A stretch of DNA of 64,000 nucleotides from Capillidium heterosporum (lineage: Eukaryota; Entomophthoromycota; Entomophthoromycetes; Entomophthorales; Capillidiaceae), in contig WBMQ01000007.1 of the NCBI GenBank assembly GCA_016630905.1, forward strand, positions 1,550,001-1,614,000, written 5' to 3'. The first letter of the stretch is position 1; every line of letters begins with the position of its first letter. The notes beneath the pieces are model-generated. The model ran no database searches and was not told where the DNA came from. It saw only the letters and a program-made list of their open reading frames with translations. Below are positions 1 to 10,922 of this stretch, piece after piece. The position numbers and the translations under genes were made by a program.

Positions 1-677
1 TGGAACTGATCCTCTTTAATCATGTATGCGATCTAAAAGGGTAAGCCTATAGTGATAAAAGGGGTATATTACCTGTCCCCAAGAAGAGTAGGGGGCGCGG
101 ATAAATGGCTGGTCATTTTCAACAAGGACCTTCAATACAAAGTTCATAAGCTCCGGCTGGACAGAAACTAAAAATCGGTAGCAAGTTAAATTTGAATTAA
201 ATTTGTCTAGTACTAGAATTTTCCCATAAATTAGCTGAAGTTACAGAATCCCCATTCTCATATGCTTCCCAGGCTTGGGCTCTTTTCGATGGGCGTATAT
301 CTTTCGTAATAAATGAGGGGTCTTTTTTTATTGGCGTTAAAGAGCTGAAAACAAAGGTGACATCAATCTCATGTTTTCTTATATTAGAAGGATTAGTAAG
401 GGTAGTAAAATAATATGTTACTTGTAGTTTTTAAGCTCTGTTAAAATATGGGTCTCCAAAGCTAAAGGTACACCTCCCATAGCGACTGGTGAGAACTCCT
501 TTCCTTTGCCAGAGAGCAACTTTTTCAGCCACATATGCCCTTCGATAGCTAAGCTACATCCTTTGAGGAGCGATAATGGGCAACTCTGTACGAGCTGACG
601 ATCAGCCAGAAAAGCTAATAATTAATTTAACGAATTGTTCATTTATAGTACTTACAATCCAGGTTACGAATAGTCAT
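1..677 (-). CDS. MKT1: Mkt1-like XPG-domain post-transcriptional regulator, N-terminal part (runs off the left edge)
   Basis: Mkt1 proteins carry an inactive-type XPG/FEN nuclease fold and act with Pbp1 in post-transcriptional control of mRNAs. The start is the ATG at 677-675. The protein opens MTIRNLDSFLADRQLVQS, then reads CPLSLLKGCSLAIEGHMWL and ends APYSSWGQIAYMIKEDQF, which follows the family's N-terminal XPG block in order (short helix, LKG..lAIe strand, APYssWgQ motif). Four introns are needed: 615-655, about 375-419, 168-213 and about 28-67. The third uses an unusual GTACTA donor. Roughly the first 170 residues are in the window; the rest lies to the left. Family assignment is from recognised motifs, not from a search. 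Confidence 0.8.
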
Positions 678-925
678 TTCAAGCAAATTTCAAAGTAAAT
701 TTCGACAATATGTTGTTTATTGAAAACTTGCCTAGAGTAAATGCAAAAGATTAATAAGGTTTTCAAGAAAGCGTTCAGGGTTGGAATAGGTTGGTTCTGA
801 TATTGCGTTGGTACCAGATGTATAAGTGTAGAAGTTGGGACTGACCTACTATAGTGCTTGCTTAAATCAACAAAGTAGCTTCCCTCTTTCTCACCAAAAA
901 TTGGCGTAACCAGCAGCTTCACCAT
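674..925 (-). other. 83-codon open frame overlapping the Mkt1 start by ATGA (possible uORF)
   Basis: An ATG-initiated frame (MVKLLVTPIFGEKEGSYF...) runs into the Mkt1 gene and its TGA stop overlaps the Mkt1 ATG in the sequence ATGA. No family is recognised. It could be an upstream open reading frame in a long Mkt1 leader, an exon of another gene, or chance. Low confidence. Confidence 0.2.
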
Positions 926-1654
926 AACCGGATAGCTGATTGGTAGTATTTCACCTGCAAACCACAGATCTGGATCTGGGTTGGTTTTGGCTAACCATTG
1001 GCGATAAAATCTCCATTTATAGGATTGGCAATTTTGATTGCGTCGATAAGAGCCTAAAGAATTTGATTTTAGTTTCCAAGTTGGCTAAGAAACAGAATTT
1101 AGCGGCTCCATTCGAAAAAATCAAGAAAGAATAGCATAGTTCTAATAGTTGCATTTATATAAATATTGCTTGCATTGTTCAATTAATTGTGAACAAAGCT
1201 TTATCATTTATTATCAAAAGCTTATATAATCATATGTATATAAGCTATATCATATGGATAAATAATCATATTAGTGCATATATACTATACTATTTGAATA
1301 TATATTCCTATAGTTATGTCTCAAAATAGTTAAATAAAGGCAAAATAAGAATCGTAAACACGCAACAAGAGGTTTACAGCTACTTTCTGAGTATTATTAG
1401 AAACTTATATACGGTGCTTTCTAATGGAACTCATTAAATCTATATACCATAGAAATATCCATGATCTATATGCAACATCAATGGTCTTTTTACGAAGCAT
1501 TTTCAATTTGCTTAGCTAAACCAATTTATCTTTTCCACTATACACGATTCTACCATATGTTATCATAAATTTAACCAATCACATGCAACGTAATACGCTA
1601 AATGGGAAACTGAGTTCTGATACAAGCTTACACTTTTAACCAACCTAAACTCAG
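678..1654. other. Spacer between divergent Mkt1 and DUF2408 genes
   Basis: AT-rich DNA between two divergently transcribed genes, expected to hold both promoters. A 64-codon plus-strand frame at 940-1134 (GDKISIYRIGNFDCVDKS...) has some coding look, but no recognised family and no clear splice partners. From about 1140 to 1500 the DNA is dense in short ATATA-type runs. Nothing else is supported. Confidence 0.5.
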
Positions 1655-3151
1655 ATGCCAGCCTGTGAACCCGTACCAAATGATGAGCTCAATGTATTAG
1701 AACAACTAGTGATGATAAGAAATCAGCTAACCGTTCTCAAAAAATACGGCAGCAACTACAAACCCCAAGAGATTATTGACCTGTACGACCAACTCAACAA
1801 GCAAGTTGAGAAACTCCTCAAAGTTCGAAATGTCAAAGAGCGCCGGGACCCTAACTACCACAACCGAGTAGACGATGTTATTGACGATGTCTATCAGTTA
1901 CTATCCCTATTTTGGATGGCTTTAGGGAAAAATTTCGAAAGCCCGGCTACTTATATTCAGCTCATTTCAATTGAGGTAGGTTTTTCAAACTATATAGATA
2001 TTTATTCCGTTTTAGCAATGCCTAGATCACTTGTACGACGTCGGGATCTATATTATAGGTAGGAGTTATCTTTAAAACCAACGCTAATAGTATTTTAAAA
2101 GATGATGTCGAGCCCTTTGAAACTCGTCTTAAAGAATTAGCAGGTATAATCGAAGAAGAGGATAAGGAGCGAGCTTCCTGTAACGAACCCGTCAAATCAT
2201 GCTTAAACTACCTAGTACATAGGAAGCTTGACCATTGCCGTAAGTTGCACCTTTTTTCAAATGACTAACCTTGCTTTAGGAAGTGTCCTGAAGCGTCTTA
2301 TTGATGATTGGAACGCTATGAGCAACGTGCTGTCGCCAATTCAAGTTAAATTGGTAAATTTCCGGAGGGAACTAGCCATCCAACTGGCTAGTGAGGAGGT
2401 CGACTTTGAAAAGGTCAAAAAGATTCAACTGGAGCTGCGTGAGATCGACAGCCTGCGCGTCAACGGTAAATTTAGGGCCGAAGATGGGACCATCCCGCCA
2501 GGCCAAGCTCAAGTCTGTGGTCTCCTTGACGAATGCTTCGAAGAAGCTAGTAGTCTGCTAAGCACCAAAGGGCAGATCAACGAAGCTTTGAAACCCATCT
2601 ACGAACGTCTTATGGACATGAAAGTTCAACTCTCCAAGCTTTATGTCACGCGTCGTTGGACTATGCGCGAAACAGGATTTGTGGACCTTCCAAGTACAAC
2701 TCAACGAGATCGATTCTCTACGTAAGCAGGGCAGCTTCCACGATTCCGAAGGCAAGCCCCACGAAGGGCAGATGATCCTGCATTTCCTGCTGCAAAAATG
2801 CTACCGCATCATCTACCTACTCCTAGTTTCCTCAGAGCCGGTAGCTGAATCCTTGATGCCGGTCCACAACCAACTGCTTACGCTACGCAGATGCCTCACC
2901 GAAGTCAAGACGTGGGGTGGACCCTTTGAAGGTATGGTTTGATTTTCAACATACTCGACTAACCCTTTACATTAGCACGTGAGCTCTTCCCCTACCAAAT
3001 CAAACTGGCTAGCATCGACAACTTGCGCACCGACGGTAAATTCTTGGACGAGCACGGCTTGATACCCGAAGGCCAAGCTGTTGTCATGGCCCTCCTCAAC
3101 GAGTGTTATGACATAATGCTCGAACTTAAGGATATGGTCGAGGAAGATTGA
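1655..3151 (+). CDS. DUF2408 family protein with a +1 frameshift near 2672-2677
   Basis: This family is fungal and has no established function. Exons 1655-1975, 2016-2058, 2102-2239, 2280-2931 and 2976-3151 join through canonical introns. The protein repeats the DUF2408 signature: IRNQLTVLKKYGSNYKP near the N-terminus, then EIDSLRVNGKF...DGTIPPGQA, then EIDSLRKQGSF...EGQ, and finally SIDNLRTDGKFLDEHGLIP near the C-terminus, each followed by LL.ECY-like helices. The joined exons total 1330 nt, one base more than a multiple of three. The extra base sits in the GG of ACAGGATTTG at 2672-2677. Dropping one G restores the expected TMRET-D-LWTFQ continuity and a 442-residue protein. No intron can explain the shift. 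It may be assembly error, a decaying allele or recoding. Confidence 0.8.
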
Positions 3152-3816
3152 CCTTTATATGCCGATAAGCACATATATGCACCCGTAGGCATTCCTCTTT
3201 GAGCGAAGTGTGCCGAATTACTAATACTTATAAACCTTTTCTTTTGGTAGGTTTGCGTATATTTGAAATTCGTTTATGTAGTAGTTTATTAAATTGGAGT
3301 GTTTTGCCATGGGGTTAGTTTGGGGCTTTTTCTATACATAGTATTTGAAATTTTATTTGTAGTATCGATACTTTATATTTGATATTTGATTATATAGGTG
3401 GCCAAATTCAATTTATATCGCTTATAAATAGACTGGCTTCAAATGTTTTTATCTAAAAAATCGAATTGTATCTTTGAAATTTGATAAGCTTTTAGCTTCT
3501 AAAGCATAGATTACTTTAAACTACAAATAGCAATGCAAGTCTATTAATCTAAATCCATCAATAAACAGCCATACTTACTAAATATATCAATTTAGTCAAA
3601 GTTTACCAAGCATTTAACCAAACATCAGCTCCAGTTTTAAATGATAAGGATTAGCAAAAAGTAGCGACTTTTAATTCAACCCCATTAAATTTTCATGTAA
3701 AGTGCAACCCAAATCGATATGTCAGTAAAGTAGGAAGTGGTAAGGTCAAAGGATGGAGTAGTGTATTAATTTGTTGAAGGCGTAGGTTGTAGAACCTAGG
3801 GTAAACAAGGAGGCTT
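3152..3816. other. Spacer between convergent DUF2408 and beta-adaptin genes
   Basis: About 665 bp separates the two stop codons. It is AT-rich with several short TATTTGA/TTGATA runs around 3330-3500. No open frame, RNA gene or repeat of note is seen; it should hold both 3' untranslated regions. Confidence 0.5.
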
Positions 3817-6800
3817 CTAAGAACGCAAGATCCCTTCTACCGCACTCTGGAACGTCGCAAGCAAAGCAGGGTTGCTACTCAACGGGCCCGAGTTGGGTAC
3901 AACCTTAACAGATAAATTAGCAGTAGTAACCCCAGCACCCATATACGTCAACTCCATCACCAGCGTAGTGCCTTCCTCCAATTTCGCGGACATGAAGAGG
4001 TAAGTCTAAAATAAAGCAGATCAGCATCTATCCCAAATTGCAAATATTACCTTCCCGTTGACATTTCGATCCGCTACCGTAAACAGATTGTTGGTATGCA
4101 ACTTGTTCCTCAAGTCGTTGGTACTAGCAATAGGTCGCATGCCATTGACCTGGAAGATAAACTCTTGGACACTGCTAAGCTCACGCCAGTAGTTCAAAAA
4201 CTTATCTTGATCCAACAAACCGCCTTCGACCAAGAGGATATGTAAGGGAATAGTCGTCTGCGAGTAAGCTACACCCAAGTCCGTCTTGAAGGCAACTTGC
4301 AAAAGGTCGATGGGGTTGGTAGGGGTGGCAAAGGCATCGAACTGGCAACTGAGGTCCACAATTGTAGTGGTAGTTGCTCCAGGTACTAGTGTAGAAACAT
4401 CTAGGCCATGTACCAGATTTAAACCGAAGCTATTAAAGGAAAGTTAAACCGCGATGTTTCAAATCAAGTAAATAAGTGGAAAATAAAAGCTTACGTATTC
4501 TTGTTGAACTGGATGGCAAATTCATTTAAAGTTTGTTGAGATCGGTTGTTGAACTGCAGTGCCATCTGTTTCTTGCCCTGGCGTCGAGCGAACGTAACAT
4601 GGACTTCAATTCCATTGCTCGATTGTGCATCGAGCAGCAATGATTTGGCGGGGATGTAGGTATCACCTAAAATTAATTTAGCATCGAATATAACCCAAAC
4701 CATCTTACCTATGGACATCTGATTCATAGAATCAACTAAACTATCAAAGTTGGAAGCTTGGCTTGAGTTGGGCTGAGCTACGTAATCTAAATTTTAGAAA
4801 TTAGCCAATGGCAATCCAAATTAATAATGAATCTTAGTAAAAATCATTGGATAGAAAAGGTGGAGTAATCCAGATTTCTCCGAAAAAACTGGGAAATTTG
4901 CTTACCGCTTAATAGATTACCCGAGTTGTTGGTAGAACTAACTTGGCCAAAGGGCGAAGCTGTCCGATTGACGGCACCGAAGGTGTTGCCATTGGGTCCT
5001 GTGCTACCAAAGACGTTGCTTATCGGGCTTCCTATACCATTATTCAGACTTCCACTGGTAAGGTTAGGAGACGAAAACCCGTTGGCGTTCTGGTGGGTGG
5101 CGAAGGGGCTGGCCACGTTACCAGAGGAATTGGTATTGGCCGAGTAGTACATGGAGCTTTGGGTATTGGCGGTATTGAATGCGTTAGAAGTACCGGCGGT
5201 GCTGCTTGTTGCAAAGTAGTCGCTGTTGTTGTTGGTAGTAAACGGTGAGTCTACCAATGAACCCTGGCCCATAGCGTTGAACGAGTTGAAGGTGCCTGGT
5301 TCGGTAGAGAATACGTTGGAAGCAGACATGTAGGCTGACTGAGAGTTCTGTCTCGAACTGTCGTACATGCTCGAGGAGTTGGTGCTGCCGTACATGCTGT
5401 GCCCCAGTAGGTTCGAGCCATAAGTGACGTTGGTCTCTGCTAACTCGCCATTACCAAAGTCGGTAGTCGAGTTGAAGTGTCCCATGGCCGATGCAAAGTC
5501 GCCCGAATCGAGGTCCAAAAGGTTGACGATCTGTCCATTGTTGACAGGGGCGACGTCGTTGGTATATGGATTGTTGAAGAAGTCATCAATAACGACATTG
5601 TTCGACTTTTCGGCCTCCGTTTTCCTAAAGTAAAATTGATTTTGAGCAACTGCAATAACAAAGATACTTACTTGACAGCCTTTGGTTGTACTGTAGATCC
5701 AGTTTGGGATGGCACCATAGAATGTAACACCTTGGAGTCGACCAAGAACTTCACTTTGGCGTTGGGGATGAAGGAACTGGGGACTTTGTGATACACAGAA
5801 GATAAAGTAGCGAGGTGTAGCAAAAGTTCGTCTAGCAATCCAATTTCTATATTTTCAGTTTCAGTCGAAATATCGGGTTTCTCGGAGAGTACAACAGCCT
5901 AAAACAAAGATTAGTATTAATGCCAGCTATAAAAGGTACTTTAGCTGCTGCAGGGTCCATAGATAGCAATCGCCAATAGATGAAGCCACGATCTCTGAGA
6001 TCGGGATTATCAACCTCCTCAGTCGACCATTTTAGAATCTTGGGTACCAACTCTTGACCTACAGTAGGACGCTTGATGAATAGTTTCACGACGGCTGTGA
6101 GCAACGATAGTTGAACCTACAATGTAAGATTAAATATAACTATAAGAGGCTACCTCAGGAGGATCCTCTTTAAACGACTCCATGAAGCTCTCCAAAATCT
6201 CATCCGAGTTGTCTATTCTATCGGCGTATTGGCCAATAATCCAGATCATAGCCGCCTTTGCTTCAGGTTCGTCAAGACTGTCCAAATTCTCACATAGCTT
6301 GCCAATGATACTTTCGTACTTGTTTGGGTATTTACGGAAAATGTCCTATAGAAAAGAAAACATCAGCACTACATCCAAACTATACTAAAATTACCTTGAT
6401 GACGACAATACCCTCTTGGACAACGTAATTGACTTTGGTTTGGATAAGATCCAACAGTGCCGAGATACAGCGCTGCGTAGAGCTAGGGATCTTGATAGCC
6501 AATCGACCAATAGCCCTTACCGATTTACGTACGAAATCTACATCGACTTCCGAAGCGTACCTAAGGACGTTTAGCTAAACATCAATCATAAAAAACTTAC
6601 TCGACCAACTCGTTGAGAACCTGTCCAATGTTGGAAGCGGTAGCCAGTCTGAAGATAATCTCCAGCTTGGCTAGCTTGACGTAGATGGGGTCATTGTACT
6701 TGCAAAAGAAAACTTTGATTTCATCTTTGAGGATGTCGGGGTGCTTCTGGATAACTAGCAAGATGTTGCGTAGCACGACGTATTGAACCTCAGGTCCAGT

Positions 6801-7913
6801 AGAAAGCAGAGTTACTTGATGTAGAGGTGGTAAATATATAATATAATAAATTAAACGTACCTAACGGTGGTGACAACTTTTTACAGAAACTTTTGACGTC
6901 GTCCTCTTTGCCGAAATAGTTGAGGAGGTAAATGATAACCTTGATGGCATTCAAGACGACACTGGAGTTGGCGTGCTGCAGACGGGGGGCGATACGTTCA
7001 GCTAGCATCTCAGCGTCTCCAGGTTCTTGAGGGACGACGTAAAGTAAAGTCTCTAGGATGTATGCTTGTCCCCATCTAAAATTAAGATGGTGTCAGTTGA
7101 AACTTTAAAGTGAATTTACTCGTTGCATTCGTTAAGGGCAGCGATTAGCTTACTGGCAATCCTCAAGTTAAGCTGCAACGAGAGATCGGGGGATCGCTCA
7201 GAAATCTCAGCAAGGGCAGCGACAGCATTGGCAACGACCTATTTAGGGTTAAAGATTGCATTTAGTAGATGTCGATAATAAAGTGTAATACAGTTGGGTT
7301 GGCATCAAGGAGCAAATCCTTAAGCTTGGTAATGAAGCCTTCCTCATCCACCAAGTTACGGTCGTACATGTACAGCTTCGCAACACAGGTTGCAGCCGTT
7401 TTACGTACGTAAGGATCGCTATCCTTAAGGCTTTTGTGCAAAGGCTCCACCAACTCGGCCATAATCTTCTTAACTTGGATGTAACTCATGGTACGTATAG
7501 CCAAGGCTCTTATAAGTGGGTTGTTGTCGTTGACGTCCTAAAATATGTTATAAAATTTCAAAGTCTCAGTTACCTTTAGGAAGTAGGCAGTGGCATTGAC
7601 CGCCAAGTCGGGTTTGGCCCTGGCGTAGTTGATAAGGTAGAGGTAGACCATCTTTTTTATCTCCAGAAGATTGATGGACATGCAACTGACGACATCGTTG
7701 AACAGGGAGGACATGTCGTTACCCATTGTCATGTTGGCAACGATCTTCTTCATAACCATCTTCTTCCTTTGGTATTTGGGGTCCTTCTTGTCGGAATTGA
7801 GCTCAGCTCTGAGCTCTTGAATCTTGCCTTTTGGGACGTTAGTTGGGGATGCTCTAGTATAGTAGTAGATGGGTGTTCTGCTTACCTCGTTGGAAATACT
7901 TGGCATCGGACAT
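3817..7913 (-). CDS. Beta-adaptin, large subunit of a clathrin adaptor complex (AP-1 more likely than AP-2)
   Basis: Beta-adaptins form the core of heterotetrameric adaptors that select cargo and recruit clathrin at Golgi, endosome or plasma membrane. The ATG at 7913 gives MSDAKYFQR, spliced across 7828-7885 to [16 protein letters not shown], the classic N-terminus. The trunk follows as HEAT-like exons, including [27 protein letters not shown] and [10 protein letters not shown]. The hinge holds a clathrin box (LLDLD) and then about 200 residues rich in Ser, Asn and Gly. The C-terminus has the appendage, with [20 protein letters not shown] and an end in SAVEGILRS. There are about a dozen introns of 35-60 nt. 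I estimate roughly 1,000 residues, longer than usual because of the hinge. The N-terminus favours AP-1, but fungal AP-2 cannot be excluded. Confidence 0.88.
5507..5521 (-). other. Clathrin-box motif (LLDLD) in the beta-adaptin hinge
   Basis: Read on the minus strand, these codons encode LLDLD followed by SGD, matching the L-phi-x-phi-[D/E] clathrin-terminal-domain binding motif. Its place between trunk and appendage is where beta-adaptins carry it. Confidence 0.75.
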
Positions 7914-8819
7914 CTTTGTAGTTGTAGCGTGGGAACTCGATATAGGTAAACTGTATTTCCGGAAAAAACTGGTTTGTGTTTATGGTTTCGAACTTCAGAA
8001 TTGACAACCTTTCTAATTCAAAACCAAAGTTTCCTTTGAAATGCCCAAATGATCTTATATAATCAGGCTTTTTAGTTGGTGGATAAAACCCTACCCTTAC
8101 TAATCGAGCTTGTAAAATAGGGCAATTGTAAATGCATCCACAAAAGACGGTGAGTGTAACTGATCACACTGATGGAGATACCTGCCAACCAGTTGAATAG
8201 TATACTTTAGCCTAAGCACGCAAACTTATCAACATATCACCATATTCTACCACCCTCCTGCACTATAGTAATATCTAGAGAAAGGCTGGAAAGTATAAGT
8301 ATCTAATAATATAGATTTAGAGTGTGGAGCTAGTTGACAGCATATTAAAAAAGATATTAGACAATATCGTAGCAAACTTAAGGCTGCTATAAAGAATAGA
8401 AATAGTTCAAATATAAGCTATCTAGCTATTTTACTATTTGTTTTGAAAGTTTAAAGCTATATATACTTTTTATATTATGTAAGCCGAAGCAAGTGCACTT
8501 AATTCATTACTATATACTTTAAAAGTAACTACTTTTGCATCACTATACCTTGCATTATATCTTTTAATAAAGTAGTAGTTTATGGCTATTTCAGTAGGTT
8601 TTATATAAAGATTTGCAATAAAGATAGCCAAGATATCACAATTGCTCAACTACATCCGATATAATATATTACTTTTAAGACAATACACTGCTTATACTTG
8701 GATATATTATCCAACTACATGAAAATAGCAATGCTCACATAGTTAAACCAATTTATTATTACATTATATCAACAATACCACTAGAAAAAACATATGCAAA
8801 TGTCAAATAAATCGCCAAC
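7914..8819. other. AT-rich spacer upstream of beta-adaptin and downstream of Sqs1
   Basis: About 900 bp without a credible coding frame. It should contain the beta-adaptin promoter near its left end. From about 8330 to 8790 the DNA is very AT-rich with runs such as TATATACTTT. No RNA gene or repeat is identified. Confidence 0.45.
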
Positions 8820-9935
8820 TCACTCACCCTGGTATCCAATACCACTCTTCTTACTGAAGAACTTGACCTCGAAACATTTGGCATCTCCCAATTGACCCGG
8901 TTGTCTTGGAGCCTCAGCATTAAAGGTAGAGCTTGAACTCAAACCTGAATTAGAATCAGAGCTCGAATTAGAAGGTCCGTCCCTCCAACCCATCTTCTGT
9001 AGCAACTTGTACCCAGGATTTCCTTCACCTATCTTAGCTACATCTTTAAATATAACTTCCCCATGGATCAACTTAGGCTTTGGCAGGTCTAACTTTAACT
9101 TCTTTCTTACTTGAAGTTTGGGGTGCAAACTTGTCACTGTCAACGAATTTGAGATCGTCAAACAAGTTTTGGCTGAGCTCAAAGACGTCCAAATGCTTGG
9201 ATTTGAGGTACTTGGTGTGATAGTCGACTAAAAGTACTTTGAGGGTTAACGAGTTGAACTTCAAGTTGGAACCACGGTGCACTTCTTGGCCTATTGGGAC
9301 AAAGTTAGTAGGCAGAAAGTTGGAAAAATAGTACTTGTTAAAAAATCGTTGGATTGGTGGCGTTTAGGGATGATGCTGTGTTTGGTACTTACAATAGCCA
9401 AAAATTTGGTATCGCCTTTACCTTTGGTTACTGTCTTGAGCTTGTACATGGTAGCTAGCTCTTTGACGTAACTTCGGAATATCTTTTTGGCTGGGAAGCA
9501 TTGGTACTCTGACTTATCAGAACTAATAAACTCCCTTAGCTCAGCATCTATAACATTGAGCTGCTCTATAACTTTCTTATTTTGGTAGAGGGGTAGTTTA
9601 AGCTCGTTCATAAGTACGGTTTCCTTTTCTATCAGCTTGGCCTTGGCGCTCTCGGCAAGTCTACGGATCCTATGTTGCTCCTTCTTCTCAGCCTTCTTCT
9701 TGGAATTCTTCTTCGTCTTCTGAACCTTTACAAGTTCAAAGTCACCGATTTGTTCATATTCGCAGCTCTTCATGAAGGCAGGTAGTTCGGCGTCTCCATC
9801 CATAAAGTCTTCATAGAACTCTTCAGAACTTATTTCCTTTAAACTGGAACTCTCTAGTAGGTCGGTGATCTCTTGCATAGAAATATAGCCATCGGAGGAT
9901 TCTACTTCGACATCCATGCTTCTTAACTCCATCAT
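8820..9935 (-). CDS. SQS1: Sqs1-like R3H and G-patch protein
   Basis: Sqs1/Pfa1 relatives are nuclear G-patch proteins that stimulate the DEAH helicase Prp43 in ribosome biogenesis and splicing. Exons 9935-9335, 9290-9111 and 9055-8820 join in frame to 338 residues. The N-terminal part is acidic, then very rich in Lys (KKNSKKKAEKKEQHRIRRL). An R3H-like segment follows, with FRSYVKELATMYKLKTVTK and GKGD. The C-terminus has the G-patch IGEGNPGYKLLQKMGWRDG and ends KKSGIGYQGE. The intron at 9291-9334 has a GTACTA donor. The second intron (9056-9110, GTAAGA donor) is chosen because it alone keeps the G-patch in frame. The protein is shorter than yeast Sqs1 and its G-patch stops soon after the first glycines. 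Family call is from motifs and their order. Confidence 0.72.
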
Positions 9936-10922
9936 TGCTGTTTAAATTCAAATTTGTTGTAGTTGTAGTAGAGATGTGATAGAGCGGGTTAAATTTTGAT
10001 TTGAATTTATCTTGTCTGAAAAGCAAAGTATTCCCAAGATTTCTAACCGTGCTAAGCCAGGCTAATTTAATTGGAGGATTTCCTTCTATTTGAAGTGACT
10101 CATTTCAGCAAAATGTAAAGGCAAGGCAAATGCAGTAACACTCGCAGTCTATTTAGCAAGCTGGAAATTATTTGTGACTACATCGACAATCAAAAGATAT
10201 GGTAAATGTGAAAATATAAAGCTATCAGTGTCTTTAGATGCTCAATTCTACTATACAATTTAGCTATAAAGAATTTTATCAAGAAACTATAGCCTACTTA
10301 AAGCAACAAGAGCATATAGTTTATTAACCTTTACCATTTTATGTGTAGTTCTGAACAAAAAACTTTTCTATATATGATCCATATACTTATCAGCATATGC
10401 TATTATAATTTACTTATCACTAAAAATATATAATAGGTCACTTTCTAGTTGATTAATATAGATAGTGAGTTTATATGGGAATCCTACGATTTATCTACAT
10501 TTTTGAAGGTTGTGATTGAGAGCCATACTAGAGTGCTAAACATTAAAATTAAAATATTTTTGAATTTATACCTACTTAAAATATATTCTTTCAACCAACC
10601 ACCACTTCAATAGTTCACAGTACTATATTTAACAAGATATATCTCAACTCAAAGAATTCCATTTTTAGAAATATATTAAATACATCCCAAATTTGGATTA
10701 TGCTAATATCAGCATTCTATCATCTAGATATATAGTATTAAGAGTCATGGATGCAAAAACAGCTTCAATAACTTACACTTATCAAAAAGTTTGAATATGA
10801 TCAGCATAGTTACAATTTATCAAACTTATAAACAATATCAAAATAATAGCAACTTGAACAAAATATACACTATACCAAGAAACAAACAAACAAACCCAAC
10901 ATTTACTCTAAACTACATAATT
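9936..10922. other. AT-rich spacer between Sqs1 and Vps52
   Basis: Nearly 1 kb with no credible gene. The right end should hold the Sqs1 promoter's neighbourhood at 9936-10100 and the Vps52 3' end near 10922. One open frame at 10791-11027 overlaps the Vps52 end on the other strand and looks accidental. Confidence 0.45.

Noticed and set aside
1140..1500. Possible replication origin or centromere-like AT-rich DNA
   Set aside because: Only generally AT-rich with short ATATA runs, similar to many other spacers here; no specific element is visible.
9056..9110. Apparent frameshift between the R3H and G-patch parts of Sqs1
   Set aside because: A 55-nt intron with a GTAAGA donor restores the frame exactly to 338 residues.
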